From contig JAQBFJ010000164.1 in assembly GCA_032123435.1 (NCBI GenBank), positions 1-62,270 on the forward strand: DNA of 62,270 nucleotides, read 5' to 3'. The notes under the pieces are model-generated. The model saw nothing but the letters and a program-made list of their open reading frames with translations. It ran no database searches and was not told the origin of the DNA. Within the stretch, counting starts at the first letter, position 1. The number at the start of each line of letters is the position of its first letter. A program made the translations under genes and the position numbers. This DNA comes from JAQBFJ01 sp032123435. GTDB lineage: Bacteria > Verrucomicrobiota > Kiritimatiellia > UBA8416 > JAQBFJ01. Shown piece after piece: positions 10,178 through 19,977 of this stretch.

Positions 10178-10286
10178 GCGCAATAACGCCCTTAATTCAG
10201 GCTAAATAAACATTTGCAAGAATCATCATTCATGATTAACATACTTGTCTTGTCCGGTATGTATTCAATATTAACAGGAGATTAAA

Positions 10287-11807
10287 ATGAATCTTAATAA
10301 TGGTGTGGGCGGAATCAAGCCGCCTGATCTGGCTGTATTACGTCGTATGACATCAGGCATTTTCTTTTTTCTGGTCATACTTATGTTCATTCCCCTTTTC
10401 ATATGGTTCGGATGCCGCATTGAACCCAGATCCGGTGAACTGGCGATACTGATTAAGAAAACAGGAAAAGATCTGCCGTCAGGCTGGATCCTGGCGCTTG
10501 ATCCAAAGCAGAAGGGAATTCAACTTGATGTTCTTTCTGAAGGCCGTTATTTCAAGAACCCTTATACATGGGCCTGGAAAATGCATACCATAACCGATAT
10601 CCCGGCCGGCAAACTGGGTGTGGCAACACGGCTTTACGGGGAAGATCTGCCGCCCGGCAAGATAATAGCTGAAGAAGGAACAAAAGGCATATTGCCCGAT
10701 GTTTTCAGACCGGGCAAATACCGTATTAATCCTTACGCTTACAGCGTAGCTCTGTTTGATGCGATCAACATACGACCAGGTCATGTGGGAGTAATCGTTT
10801 CTCTTATCGGCAACGATGTGTTGAATAACGACCTGCCAGCCGAATCAATGAACACTTTTCTCGTTGAAAAGAATATGAAAGGCGTTCTGCCCAATGTGCT
10901 TGATCCGGGAACATATTATCTTAATCCTTACCTGGTAAGCATCATTGAGGTAAATCTGCAAAGCCAGCGCTTCGAGATGAGCGGCAAGGACATAATTTCA
11001 TTTCTTACCCTCGACGGCTTTACCGTTGATGTCGAAGGCACAATAGAGTTCAAACTGGCCAGAGACAAGGCATCCCTTCTAACCCATCGTGTCGGCGATA
11101 TGGACGACATCATCAAAAAGGTGATACTGCCCAGAGCGCGCGGGTTCAGCCGTATTGAAGGAAGCAAGCATCCGGCAATTGATTTCATAGTCGGCGAAAC
11201 ACGCCAGAAGTTCCAGAGCGATCTTGAACTGCATCTGGCGGAAAAAAGTAAGGACTGGGGTGTTGAAATCAAGTCCGTGCTGATCCGCAAGATAATTGTT
11301 CCGGACGCGATCGCCAGCATAAGCAGAGATCGTGAGATGGCGGTACAGGAAGCAAAAAAATACGAACAACAGCTCGAACAGGCCAAGTCAAAGGCTGAAC
11401 TAGTCAAACAGGAAATGCTTGCCATTCAGAATACGGAACGTGTAGAGGCGGATACCGCCAGAATCCTGGCGGTAATCAGCGCAAAACAGGGCCAGGAAGT
11501 TAAAATCATAGCGGCCAGAAAGGATCTGGAAGTTCAGAAATTAAACTACCAGGCTTCGGCCTTCAAATCCGAGGCCATCCAGCTCCGGGCAGAAGGACAA
11601 CGTGACGCTATCCGCGCAAAGAACACAGCAGAAGCATCGGTACTGTCTGATCAGGTGTCAGCTTTTGACAACGGAATGAATCTCGCCAAGTATCTGTTCT
11701 ATCAACGGATAGGACCTAATATTAACTCCATCCTCAGCAGTGATGATAAAGAAGGGCTGGGCGCAGTCTTCCTTCCCTACCTTCCAGGAAAGGAGGTGTC
11801 GAGATGA
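10287..11807 (+). CDS. SPFH (band 7) domain membrane protein with threefold N-terminal repeat, paralogue 1
   Basis: A 506-residue membrane-anchored SPFH protein. One transmembrane helix lies at about 24-43. It is followed by a module repeated three times, marked by KGIQLDVL..GRYFKNPY (76), KGILPDVF..GKYRINPY (133) and KGVLPNVL..GTYYLNPY (198). Then come an SPFH domain (about 225-345) and a charged, probably coiled-coil, segment rich in Ala, Glu, Lys and Gln (345-450). SPFH proteins form ring or cage-like membrane assemblies that organise lipids or regulate proteases; the role of this one is unknown. It has a good ribosome site (CAGGAG at 10275) and its stop codon overlaps the next start (ATGA), so the two are translated together. 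Confidence 0.85.
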   Translation: MNLNNGVGGIKPPDLAVLRRMTSGIFFFLVILMFIPLFIWFGCRIEPRSGELAILIKKTGKDLPSGWILALDPKQKGIQLDVLSEGRYFKNPYTWAWKMHTITDIPAGKLGVATRLYGEDLPPGKIIAEEGTKGILPDVFRPGKYRINPYAYSVALFDAINIRPGHVGVIVSLIGNDVLNNDLPAESMNTFLVEKNMKGVLPNVLDPGTYYLNPYLVSIIEVNLQSQRFEMSGKDIISFLTLDGFTVDVEGTIEFKLARDKASLLTHRVGDMDDIIKKVILPRARGFSRIEGSKHPAIDFIVGETRQKFQSDLELHLAEKSKDWGVEIKSVLIRKIIVPDAIASISRDREMAVQEAKKYEQQLEQAKSKAELVKQEMLAIQNTERVEADTARILAVISAKQGQEVKIIAARKDLEVQKLNYQASAFKSEAIQLRAEGQRDAIRAKNTAEASVLSDQVSAFDNGMNLAKYLFYQRIGPNINSILSSDDKEGLGAVFLPYLPGKEVSR

Positions 11808-13519
11808 GGAAAACACCTAACATTATTTTCGCTTTATTCATTCCCATCTTCGCGGTCTGGTTCATATGGACATGGGGGTTCTGCAGGTTCTATGTTGATT
11901 CGGATGAGATGGCTATTGTCACCGCGAACAATGGAAAGCCTCTTCCTCCAGGCCAGATTCTTGCAGGAAAAGGCCAAAAGGGCATTCAGAAAGACGTACT
12001 CGGAGAAGGAAGGCATTTCCTCAATCCGATCATGTACAAACGGGATATAGTACGAACGGTTACCATATTGCCCGGGAAAGTAGGAATAGTTACTTCTAAA
12101 ATAGGAGAAGAACTTCCTGAAGGTGAGTTTCTCGCGGAACCAAATCAGAAAGGAATATGGCGGAAAGTTCTCGGGCCGGGCAAGTACCGGCTCAACCCGT
12201 ATGGATATCAAATAGATGTTGTTGATGCCATCAGCATCCCCATCGGTTATGCCGGAGTGCTTACTTCACTGTCAGGCAAACAGATCACAAATAACCAGTA
12301 CGCGCAGAAGGGCGAAAAGGGCGTTCGCAAGGACATTCTTCAGCCCGGCTTATATTACATTAATCCCAAAGAATTCAAGACGGATGTTCTTGAAGTCGGC
12401 ATCAATCAGGTCTCGCTCCTCGGCAAAGACGGCGGCGAGATCATTACAAAAGGCCAATTGGAATCACAAAGCGCGCCGATGGAAGCACTGCAAAGTAAAG
12501 TTCTGCTGGATCAGAAGAAAAAACGCATGGATTATCTCAAGGAAAATGTTCAATCGTTCCGCCGCATAGAAAAGAAACCCGAGTCTGGCAAAATGGAAAA
12601 GACGCAGAGAGCCAGCCGGCAACTTATGATGGAAGATTCCATGCAGACGTTCGAATTGTCTGAATTCGTGGAATTTCCATCACGGGACGGATTCAAGATC
12701 AGTATCGATATGACTGTTGAAATAGAGTTGATGCCGGACAAAATTGCCGGAATTTTCAGTCAATACGGTGATCTGCCCGCGCTGGTCGATAAGATAATCA
12801 TGCCCCAGATAACGTCCATCTCCCGAAACAAGGGCTCTGAATATGGGGCAAAGGATTTTATCATTGGTGAAGGCCGCGAGAAATTCCAGAACGAGCTGAC
12901 ACGCGCTCTTGCAACCACTCTTGGCGAAAAACAGATCGTGGTTCATAACGCGCTGATTCGTCATGTCGAGGTGCCGGCTCAAATACTTGATCCAATTCAG
13001 CAGGCCAGCATCGCCATAGAGCAGAACTTGACCAATATGGAGAAGCAGAACACAGCCAAAAAGGAAGCTGAACTTAACACGCAATTAACGCTGATCGATC
13101 AGCAACGTCAGCAGGTAGGCAAGGAGACAGAGAAACTACGGGCCGAAATAGTCGCCGACCAGGAAAAGCAGGTTGCGGAAATAAAAGCGGATGCTGAACG
13201 AGCTGTAGCTGAAATTGCCAAGGATACCGCCGGTGTTGAAGCCAACACCGTGCGAGTGCTCGCGCAGGCTGAAGCCCACGCTTTGAAAATGGTGGAAGGT
13301 GAAAAGGCAAACGGACTCAAGCTGAAAACAAAAGCTTTTGATGATCCTGTGGCATACGGTTTATGGGAGCTTGCCCAGAAGTTGAACACCAATGTGACAA
13401 TCAACATTATTCACGCCGGCGAAGGCACCTTGTGGACGGATCTAGAGAAAACCGGCACCGGTGAACTTGGCGGCGCCCTTATGATTCAACAGCGGCAGGA
13501 GGGGAAAAGAAAACAATAG
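11804..13519 (+). CDS. SPFH (band 7) domain membrane protein with threefold N-terminal repeat, paralogue 2
   Basis: A 571-residue paralogue of the upstream gene. A signal-anchor helix covers about residues 8-27. Three copies of the same module follow: KGIQKDVL..GRHFLNP (59), KGIWRKVL..GKYRLNPYGY (116) and KGVRKDIL..GLYYINP (172). Unlike paralogue 1 it carries an insertion of about 70 charged residues (205-280) before the SPFH domain (about 285-400). A long coiled coil rich in Glu, Ala and Lys (405-500) follows. Sharing of the repeat by both genes and the four-base overlap suggest they form a hetero-oligomer, in the manner of HflK/HflC, but neither looks like HflK or HflC and no FtsH is adjacent. 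Confidence 0.85.
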   Translation: MRKTPNIIFALFIPIFAVWFIWTWGFCRFYVDSDEMAIVTANNGKPLPPGQILAGKGQKGIQKDVLGEGRHFLNPIMYKRDIVRTVTILPGKVGIVTSKIGEELPEGEFLAEPNQKGIWRKVLGPGKYRLNPYGYQIDVVDAISIPIGYAGVLTSLSGKQITNNQYAQKGEKGVRKDILQPGLYYINPKEFKTDVLEVGINQVSLLGKDGGEIITKGQLESQSAPMEALQSKVLLDQKKKRMDYLKENVQSFRRIEKKPESGKMEKTQRASRQLMMEDSMQTFELSEFVEFPSRDGFKISIDMTVEIELMPDKIAGIFSQYGDLPALVDKIIMPQITSISRNKGSEYGAKDFIIGEGREKFQNELTRALATTLGEKQIVVHNALIRHVEVPAQILDPIQQASIAIEQNLTNMEKQNTAKKEAELNTQLTLIDQQRQQVGKETEKLRAEIVADQEKQVAEIKADAERAVAEIAKDTAGVEANTVRVLAQAEAHALKMVEGEKANGLKLKTKAFDDPVAYGLWELAQKLNTNVTINIIHAGEGTLWTDLEKTGTGELGGALMIQQRQEGKRKQ

Positions 13520-13899
13520 AGCGAGACACCGACACATGCGTCTTATCAAGCGGAACATATGAGCAATAATCCTCAGCAGACGGAACCTGAGATCGTTGTT
13601 GAATGGAAAAGGGAAAAAGACATTGGATAGATCAGTGAACCCGCTTATTGCACGAGTTCAGAGCGCGTAAGCGCCAAGGAGCCAGATGTTCGGCTATAGT
13701 ATCTATGCCGAACGTCGCAGAACGCAGGCGATTGCGTGCTCCGGGCTCGCCTTTGGTAAAGAAAACCGGACACAGTTTTCCAGCCGGATCTGCCAACACA
13801 ATCTGTGCTATAACGGCATATTTACATTTCGGCTGCAATTTCAGCTGTTCCATTCTTTTTGCCATGCTCTCCCGGTTTTCTTCATGCAATATGCGGGTT
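13520..13899. other. Intergenic stretch between convergent genes; candidate interspersed repeat
   Basis: This 380-base stretch holds no convincing gene. A 23-codon frame (13559-13630, MSNNPQQTEPEIVV...) follows the SPFH gene but has no ribosome site. From about 13632 to 13830 the reverse strand translates to a smooth, protein-like peptide ending CPVFFTKGEPGARNRLRSAT...NSCNKRVH. Peptides of this kind often come from dispersed non-coding repeats mis-called as proteins; I suspect that here but cannot confirm it. A GCGC-GTAA-GCGC palindrome (13665-13676) and a stronger hairpin (13688-13713) fall inside it. Confidence 0.4.
13688..13713. repeat. Inverted repeat (hairpin) between convergent genes
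   Basis: GTTCGGC pairs with GCCGAAC, and inside it ATAG pairs with CTAT after a single bulged T, leaving a three-base TAT loop. The stem has 11 pairs. No T-run follows on either strand, so it is not a standard intrinsic terminator. It could serve as a transcription end for the convergent SPFH and MATE genes or be part of a repeat element. Confidence 0.5.
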
Positions 13900-15249
13900 T
13901 TAAAGTTTCTTCTTCTTCCAGCGGCCCAAAAGGAACCAGCCGGCAACCATGATCCCGTGAACAGTTACGGCTATGACCACCGCCCACCATACACCCTGGG
14001 TCGGCACGGTAAAAATTCCGGGCAGATACAGGGCAAGTGGAACCTGAATGCCCCATAAACAGAGTACAGTAAGAATCATTGGCGACATTGTGTCACCCGC
14101 GCCTTGTAACGCACGACCTAAAACGATCGCAAATGCCACAAACACATAAAAAGGCGAAACTGTTCTCAAGTAAGATGCGCCTATTTTTACAACCTCTTCA
14201 TTCGAATCGAATATACTGATAAGCGCCGGCGCCAGCCAGCACGCAAGAACGGCCGATATTGCCATAATGCCGGCGTCAATAAACGCCGCCAGCCACGCTA
14301 CGGTCTGCGCCCTGCCCGGCTGTTTCGCACCTAAGTTCTGACCGACCATTGTCGCCGCCGCGTTGCCAAGCGCGAAAGCCGGCATAAGAATTATCATGTG
14401 AAAACGCATGCCTATCCCATAAGCAGCAACCGATTCCATGCCGTAAGTCGCAACAATCCTGATCAGAACAAGCGCCATCAAACTGCGTGACAGCATCTGG
14501 CCGGCGCTCGGTACACCAACCTTGAATATTTTCCACGCAAGCGAAATTTTCAGCCGCCATTGTCTGACCTTAATACCTGCCACTCCCCTGCAGAGCATGC
14601 CGAACACAAGCGACGCGGCAATGGTCTGTGACAATACCGTTGCAAGGGCAGCTCCTTTGATTCCCATGCGCGGCAATCCCAGCAGACCGAAAATAAATAC
14701 CGGATCAAGAATCATATTAATGACATTCGCAAGAATCATTGCAAGCATAGGAACAACCGCATTGCCGGCGCCCTGTAACGCGCTATTGCCCAGAAACAGC
14801 ACGAAAACAGTGAAACTTCCAAGAAATGAAATACGCAGATATGACGCACCCAACTCAGCGACTTCGCTTGAAGCGCCGAGCAGAATACAGAGTTTCTCGG
14901 CAAACGCCCAGCCGATCATTCCCACGCCTATTCCAAGGAAAACCGCCATTATTATCGATTGAGCAGCCGTATCTGACGCGTCATCATAATTATTACCGCC
15001 AACTGCACGCGATATGAATGCCACCGTTCCGGCTGACATACCCATCACAACAGGAAGCATAAGCATCAGCACCGTTCCGCTAATAGCCAGAGCAGCCACG
15101 GAAGATGAGCCCAGTTTGCCTACCCAGAAAAGATCTATAAGACTCTGAACATTCTGCAGGGAAGCGCCAACAAATATAGGTAAAGCCAAACGCTTTAAGC
15201 CCCCAATGAGACTGCCTGAAGTAAGGTGATTATAATCCGGATCCTCCAT
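13900..15249 (-). CDS. MATE family efflux transporter
   Basis: A 449-residue polytopic protein with about 12 hydrophobic helices in two homologous halves, as in MATE (NorM/DinF-type) antiporters. These export cationic drugs or metabolites using a Na+ or H+ gradient. Typical elements are LALPIFVGASLQNVQSLIDLFWVGKLG near the start (broken here into LALPIFVGA and LIDLFWVGKLG), GMSAGTVAFISRAVG, and in the second half LGNAAATMVGQNLGA. Length matches the family. The start is the ATG at 15249, and the gene is divergent from the GH172 gene with only 66 bases between them. It converges on the SPFH pair. Substrate unknown. Confidence 0.9.
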   Translation of the reverse strand: MEDPDYNHLTSGSLIGGLKRLALPIFVGASLQNVQSLIDLFWVGKLGSSSVAALAISGTVLMLMLPVVMGMSAGTVAFISRAVGGNNYDDASDTAAQSIIMAVFLGIGVGMIGWAFAEKLCILLGASSEVAELGASYLRISFLGSFTVFVLFLGNSALQGAGNAVVPMLAMILANVINMILDPVFIFGLLGLPRMGIKGAALATVLSQTIAASLVFGMLCRGVAGIKVRQWRLKISLAWKIFKVGVPSAGQMLSRSLMALVLIRIVATYGMESVAAYGIGMRFHMIILMPAFALGNAAATMVGQNLGAKQPGRAQTVAWLAAFIDAGIMAISAVLACWLAPALISIFDSNEEVVKIGASYLRTVSPFYVFVAFAIVLGRALQGAGDTMSPMILTVLCLWGIQVPLALYLPGIFTVPTQGVWWAVVIAVTVHGIMVAGWFLLGRWKKKKL

Positions 15250-15315
15250 GCTATTTCATATACCCCATGTTTAAATGATGGACAATTCATCAACAATAAT
15301 GGTAGTTAAATAAAT

Positions 15316-17634
15316 ATGAAAGATTTAAAACTCTTTAATATTCTGGCTGTTTTCCTGATTGGTGTTGTATTATGCGCCATTACGCTGATCACGTCATGCT
15401 CCAAACAGCAAGCCCCGGACATAACTCTTGAATCATGTTTAAGCGATTTGACCAATGTAAACATCTTCTGTGAAACGCCGCTTGGCCATATGAATATGCT
15501 TTCCAGCTACGACAGGTCAGGCGGTAATAACGACTGGGATCAGCTTGCAAACATTGATTCCAAACGGCAGGCTGTTATTGCCGATTTAAAGGGGCCCGGC
15601 GCGGTACGCCGGTTATGGATGACAGGTATGCCCACCAATTTGGTGGTATCCCTCTATTTTGACGGAGAAAAAGAACCCCGCTTCAAACGGAACTATGGTG
15701 AACTCTTTCTGAAAAACCAGCAGTTCCCGTTCACCGCCCCGCTTTGCTGCGAATCGAGCAGCGGCTGTTACTGCTACCTTCCCTTCCCTTACGGGAAATC
15801 ACTGAAAATTGTCATCACCGTGCCGGAAGGCGATCTGCCAAGAGCCTACTATCACGTTAACTACGAAAGCTTCCCTGACAATATACGGGTGGAATCATTC
15901 CCAGCAGTTCTTTCAACCGCACAGTTGGAGAAAATACAGGCTGTTGCCAAAGTATGGGAAAATACAGAACAGGAAACACGTAACGCCCTGTCACATTGCA
16001 AAACGGCTGAAGAAATACAACTCTCTCCTGGTGATACAGGACAATGGCTGAATCTGCAGGAGCCCGGAATCGTAAAAACATTATGGATGGAAATAAAAAC
16101 GGATGAAAACCTGTCCGCACTGGCCAGGGCACAATTACTGCGCCAACTGATCATGACGATAACCTGGGAAGATAATCCGAAGCCAAGTGTTGAAACACCG
16201 TTGGGCGATTTCTTCCTTAACGGACTTCGCAACCGCGAATTCGCGTCCAATCCCCTTGCCTATCTTGACGGAAAATATATATGTCGATTTCCTATGCCGT
16301 TCAACAAATCGGCCGTTGGAACAATCCGTAATGAATCCGATTCCCATGTTATTGTGCGATATGGTTATGCCTTCGAACCAAACAACATACAGAAACCATG
16401 CAATTATTTTCACGCTGCATGGAACCAGAGTTCAAGAACCGGGCTTCCCTTCGTCCTTGCCTCAACAAAGGGCTCCGGTCACATTGTCGGATGTTACCTC
16501 ATTTCCATTGGCACCGATGGTTCATGGAACATTCTGGAAGCTGATGAATCGATTTACCGGGACGGAGAAGCACTGCCATCCATGCGCGGCACCGGATTGG
16601 AAGATTACTTCAACGCCGGCTGGTATTATGGGAGAGGATTATTTACACGGCCACTGCACGGACTGCTAGAAAAGGCAGCCATGCGAACTGCGCAATATCG
16701 CATACACCTTCCCGACAGAATCGACTTCAAAGAGGATTTCCGTTTCGCTTTCGAATTCGGACACGGCAATCATTCTCAGGGATACATGTCCAGCGTCGTT
16801 TACTGGTATCAGTCCCTGCCTGGTTCGGCGGGAACAATCCTCAGCTCCATCAATCAGCGTTATCCGGCTCAAGACCGGTTTGAGATCGGAGCCACAATGT
16901 GTGGATTATTCGAACTTGAACGCATTGGCCATTTAGAGGAAGCAATTGCATGGTGCAATGAAATTTCGGAACGGTATTCAAACACGCCCTTTGTGCCCCT
17001 GTATGAACTTCGTGCCACGGCTTATCGCGAAGTTGTTGAAGGATATACCGAATCTATAAGTAACGCATACAAGGAAATAGCTGATAAATATCAGGGCACC
17101 ATGGCCGAAGAACAGGCTCGGATCCTGACATGGTATCATCAATCAAATTCAAACGCATTATTGGGCGTACAGATGACCGGACAATTTAAGCTGTACATTG
17201 ATCGTCAACTCGTCAGCCAGGGAAACAACCCCGACACACTATCAACAATCAAACTGCAAATGGAAAGCGGTTCGCATGAACTGGCGCTAGAGCTGATCCC
17301 AACACAGCCGGAACCAAAGATATTGCTTTACCTGAGAACACATCGCGGCAATTTGGCCCTTACCAGCAGTACCGACCCCGATAATGAACGAGCTCCTTCC
17401 GGCTGGACATGCGCCAAAGAAAAACCTTCCGATTGGCCTGGAACAACTGATCCTGAAATAGCATGGATGGATTCAGTTATGACCGGCTTCACGTTTCCCC
17501 AGATGTCTCACTGGCTTTTTATCCCCAATGCTCTTGTCAACATGCAGTCCTCCGGTTACATATGCCGTCTCTGGACAGACTGGCATAAGGGCCGGGAAAC
17601 AGCTTATTTGAGGCGCACCATAGATCTGCCATGA
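15316..17634 (+). CDS. Lipoprotein with GH172 (DUF2961) glycosidase domain and C-terminal extension
   Basis: A 772-residue probable outer-membrane or periplasmic lipoprotein. The signal peptide ends in a lipobox (TLITSC, Cys 28). The DUF2961 domain, now glycoside hydrolase family 172 (difructose-anhydride synthase, fructofuranosidase and arabinofuranosidase activities), spans roughly residues 50-490. It shows the family phrases ETPLGHMNMLSSYDRSGGNNDWDQ (in two parts, about 55-78), GPGAVRRLWMTG and RGTGLEDYFNAGWYYG; the acidic residue of the last is in the active-site region. The remaining 280 residues contain a helical, TPR-like part (about 510-620) and a beta-rich end. It overlaps the next gene by four bases. 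No sugar transporter accompanies it. Confidence 0.82.
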   Translation: MKDLKLFNILAVFLIGVVLCAITLITSCSKQQAPDITLESCLSDLTNVNIFCETPLGHMNMLSSYDRSGGNNDWDQLANIDSKRQAVIADLKGPGAVRRLWMTGMPTNLVVSLYFDGEKEPRFKRNYGELFLKNQQFPFTAPLCCESSSGCYCYLPFPYGKSLKIVITVPEGDLPRAYYHVNYESFPDNIRVESFPAVLSTAQLEKIQAVAKVWENTEQETRNALSHCKTAEEIQLSPGDTGQWLNLQEPGIVKTLWMEIKTDENLSALARAQLLRQLIMTITWEDNPKPSVETPLGDFFLNGLRNREFASNPLAYLDGKYICRFPMPFNKSAVGTIRNESDSHVIVRYGYAFEPNNIQKPCNYFHAAWNQSSRTGLPFVLASTKGSGHIVGCYLISIGTDGSWNILEADESIYRDGEALPSMRGTGLEDYFNAGWYYGRGLFTRPLHGLLEKAAMRTAQYRIHLPDRIDFKEDFRFAFEFGHGNHSQGYMSSVVYWYQSLPGSAGTILSSINQRYPAQDRFEIGATMCGLFELERIGHLEEAIAWCNEISERYSNTPFVPLYELRATAYREVVEGYTESISNAYKEIADKYQGTMAEEQARILTWYHQSNSNALLGVQMTGQFKLYIDRQLVSQGNNPDTLSTIKLQMESGSHELALELIPTQPEPKILLYLRTHRGNLALTSSTDPDNERAPSGWTCAKEKPSDWPGTTDPEIAWMDSVMTGFTFPQMSHWLFIPNALVNMQSSGYICRLWTDWHKGRETAYLRRTIDLP

Positions 17635-18992
17635 ACAGTACTATTCGTTATCCCAGCTTCATTCGAGCGATCAAATCCAGATTAAGTCCGTTATGGTGGT
17701 ACAGTTCCGTGCAGTTCTGCACAACCCGGATTGTTGACCTGATTAACATATATATCGGCGCCATTCTGGTCCCATCCGTCATTTCCCCCGACAGTCTTGG
17801 TGCCGTTCTCCCGCTAACCAATATAATAGTGCTGGCCGGCATCCCAATGACGGCAGTTCTAACGGTAGCGCTTAAGTATTTCAACACCTTCAGTGTGCGC
17901 GGAGAAAAGGGACAGATCAAGGCCCTCTTGCGCGACACCAGCATGCTTGCATTGGGCCTTTCGATAATACTGACCATAGTTCTGTTCCTGCTGGAACCGC
18001 TCATTCAGGTACGGCTCAAAATCGAGAACCCGTGGGTTATCAGAGTTCTGGCCGCAACAATGATCGCGTCCTGCTGGCAACCAGTAGCGCGATACGCCGC
18101 GCAAGGTCTAATGCGCTTCAGGCCGCTGATCCTGTCTAACCTCGTAGCATCGGGCATAAAACTAGGCCTGATGATTGTTTTGATTCATCAATTCAGCCTC
18201 TCGGGGTATCTGACTGCCAATTTAATCGGCATTATAGCTTCTGTCGCTTTTCTTTTCATATGCGTCCGTGATTACATGAGTCCTGATATAACGACAACGA
18301 GTTACAGATCGCACTGGCCAGAGATGTGGTATTATTGCAGGCATGCCGCCTTTATGGGACTGGTGATCGGATTCGGGGAGGTCATTGCGCCGCTTGCTAT
18401 CCGGAACTTCACATCTCATATGGATTCTGCCGGCTACTATATAGCCGTCGCGTTCGGCGCCATCCCGTTCTACGCCAGCTCCGCTTTACTTCCGTTCATG
18501 TTCTCACTGACTTCCGAACGCTTTGAAAAAGGAGAGAGGACCAGCAGTATGCTCCTGCAATCAACTCTTGCCATCATGACGTTCGGCAGTATATTCGTTG
18601 TCCTGCTATTTTATTTCGGCCGGAATATTCTGGAACTGCTCGCGGCGTGGGCTATTTATGCCGACTACTCGTTCCTGATATGGCGTGTTGGCATAATAAC
18701 AACCCTGAACGGCATAATCCTCTCTTACATGAACCATGAAAATGCATGCCGGCGCTTCTCTTACATGAAGTTCTTTGTACCAACAATAATACTCGAAATC
18801 ATAATCCTGTATAGTTTCATGGGATGGGGATTTTTCCAGCCGTATATAAGTGAATCATCATGGACACGTGTAAATGAACTTATACCTAATCGACTGACAT
18901 TCGCGATATGGGTTATGATGATCAGAAGGATTGTTCTGAGCGCGTATATTCTGGGCCACATAATAATAATGCGCAAAGCCGAATCGCGCTGA
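17631..18992 (+). CDS. Wzx-like polysaccharide flippase (MOP superfamily membrane protein)
   Basis: A 453-residue membrane protein with about 12 predicted helices and the look of O-antigen or exopolysaccharide flippases (polysaccharide biosynthesis protein family), which move lipid-linked sugars across the inner membrane. There is little sequence signature beyond the helix pattern and the DLINIYIGAILVPSVISP start of the first helix pair. It begins with the ATG that overlaps the GH172 stop codon (ATGA at 17631), so the two are translationally coupled. It ends just before a convergent GT2 glycosyltransferase. Assignment to the flippase superfamily is fairly safe; the carried glycan is unknown. 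Confidence 0.75.
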   Translation: MNSTIRYPSFIRAIKSRLSPLWWYSSVQFCTTRIVDLINIYIGAILVPSVISPDSLGAVLPLTNIIVLAGIPMTAVLTVALKYFNTFSVRGEKGQIKALLRDTSMLALGLSIILTIVLFLLEPLIQVRLKIENPWVIRVLAATMIASCWQPVARYAAQGLMRFRPLILSNLVASGIKLGLMIVLIHQFSLSGYLTANLIGIIASVAFLFICVRDYMSPDITTTSYRSHWPEMWYYCRHAAFMGLVIGFGEVIAPLAIRNFTSHMDSAGYYIAVAFGAIPFYASSALLPFMFSLTSERFEKGERTSSMLLQSTLAIMTFGSIFVVLLFYFGRNILELLAAWAIYADYSFLIWRVGIITTLNGIILSYMNHENACRRFSYMKFFVPTIILEIIILYSFMGWGFFQPYISESSWTRVNELIPNRLTFAIWVMMIRRIVLSAYILGHIIIMRKAESR

Positions 18993-18999
18993 ACCCGGG

Positions 19000-19806
19000 C
19001 TATTGTTTTGAATCCACATCCAACCGCTGATAATACTTCAGGATTTTTGCTCGATAAAAGATGGCCAGCGTATCATTCATGATCTGATGTATTGTTGACG
19101 GACGCAAGCATCCCCATTTATCTCCCTTGAACTCCAGTGTGATGGGCGCTTCCGCTACGCGATAACCTTTCTCATGCGCTATCGTAAGAATTTCCAGATC
19201 GAACGCGAACCGTTTCACAAGCATACGTGGAAAGACCCATTCAAGCACTTCGCGTTTGAACAATTTAATGCCAGTCTGCGTATCCTTAACAGGCAGTCCA
19301 ACCAGGATTTTTATCAACAGATAATATATATTGCTGACAATCTTGCGCGAAAGCGGATATCGCAGAATCGAATCCTTATGACGCTTAGAACCTATTACAA
19401 CGTCGGCTTCCTGTTGTTCCATAATACTGAAAAAACCTGCCGCCTGTATGGGGGGCAAGTCCAGATCACCATCAAGCAATAGGACATAATTGCCCAACGC
19501 ACACGCGAATCCGCGCCGCAAAGCTTCGCCTTTTCCGCTGTTGACATCGAGCATCACCAACTTTAATTCATTTATTTGAACAGCCATGCCATTGAGTTCC
19601 GAGCGTGTGTTATCCGTACTGCCGTCATCAACAACAATAATCTCAAAGGGAAGCTGACCGGCAAAAAGGTCACGAACATGAACTACGTTTTGGGCAATAG
19701 CATGGCCAAGATTATGCGCCGGCATAATAATGCTCAGACGTCCGTCTTTTACTTGACGTCGTGCGCTGTCCCATACCGAATCCGCTGTATCATTTTGCAA
19801 ATGCAT
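19000..19806 (-). CDS. GT2 glycosyltransferase, dolichyl/polyprenyl-phosphate hexose synthase-like
   Basis: A 268-residue soluble GT-A fold enzyme. LSIIMPAHNLG (about 24-34), IIVVDDGSTDNT (about 56-67) and LLLDGDLDLPP (the DxD metal site, about 108-118) are the donor-binding motifs. GIKLFKREVLEWVFP and RFAFDLEILTIAHEKGY match the DPM1-like/GtrB branch, which moves a hexose from a nucleotide sugar to a polyprenyl phosphate. No C-terminal membrane helices are present. It points toward the flippase gene with seven bases between the stops. A role in making a lipid-linked sugar donor for envelope glycans is inferred. Confidence 0.85.
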   Translation of the reverse strand: MHLQNDTADSVWDSARRQVKDGRLSIIMPAHNLGHAIAQNVVHVRDLFAGQLPFEIIVVDDGSTDNTRSELNGMAVQINELKLVMLDVNSGKGEALRRGFACALGNYVLLLDGDLDLPPIQAAGFFSIMEQQEADVVIGSKRHKDSILRYPLSRKIVSNIYYLLIKILVGLPVKDTQTGIKLFKREVLEWVFPRMLVKRFAFDLEILTIAHEKGYRVAEAPITLEFKGDKWGCLRPSTIHQIMNDTLAIFYRAKILKYYQRLDVDSKQ

Positions 19807-19977
19807 TGAATGAAACTATCCGATATCGGGACAAAAGACACGCAAAAAAAGAGCACATAATGGAACCTGCCGGTCGGCATATTGAACTCTGAGCTATCTG
19901 GCCATATTCAAAGACTTTGGTTATATGAAAAGCGGACGACCACTGGAGAGCATATTTACAGGCCGGAGGAACAAGAC

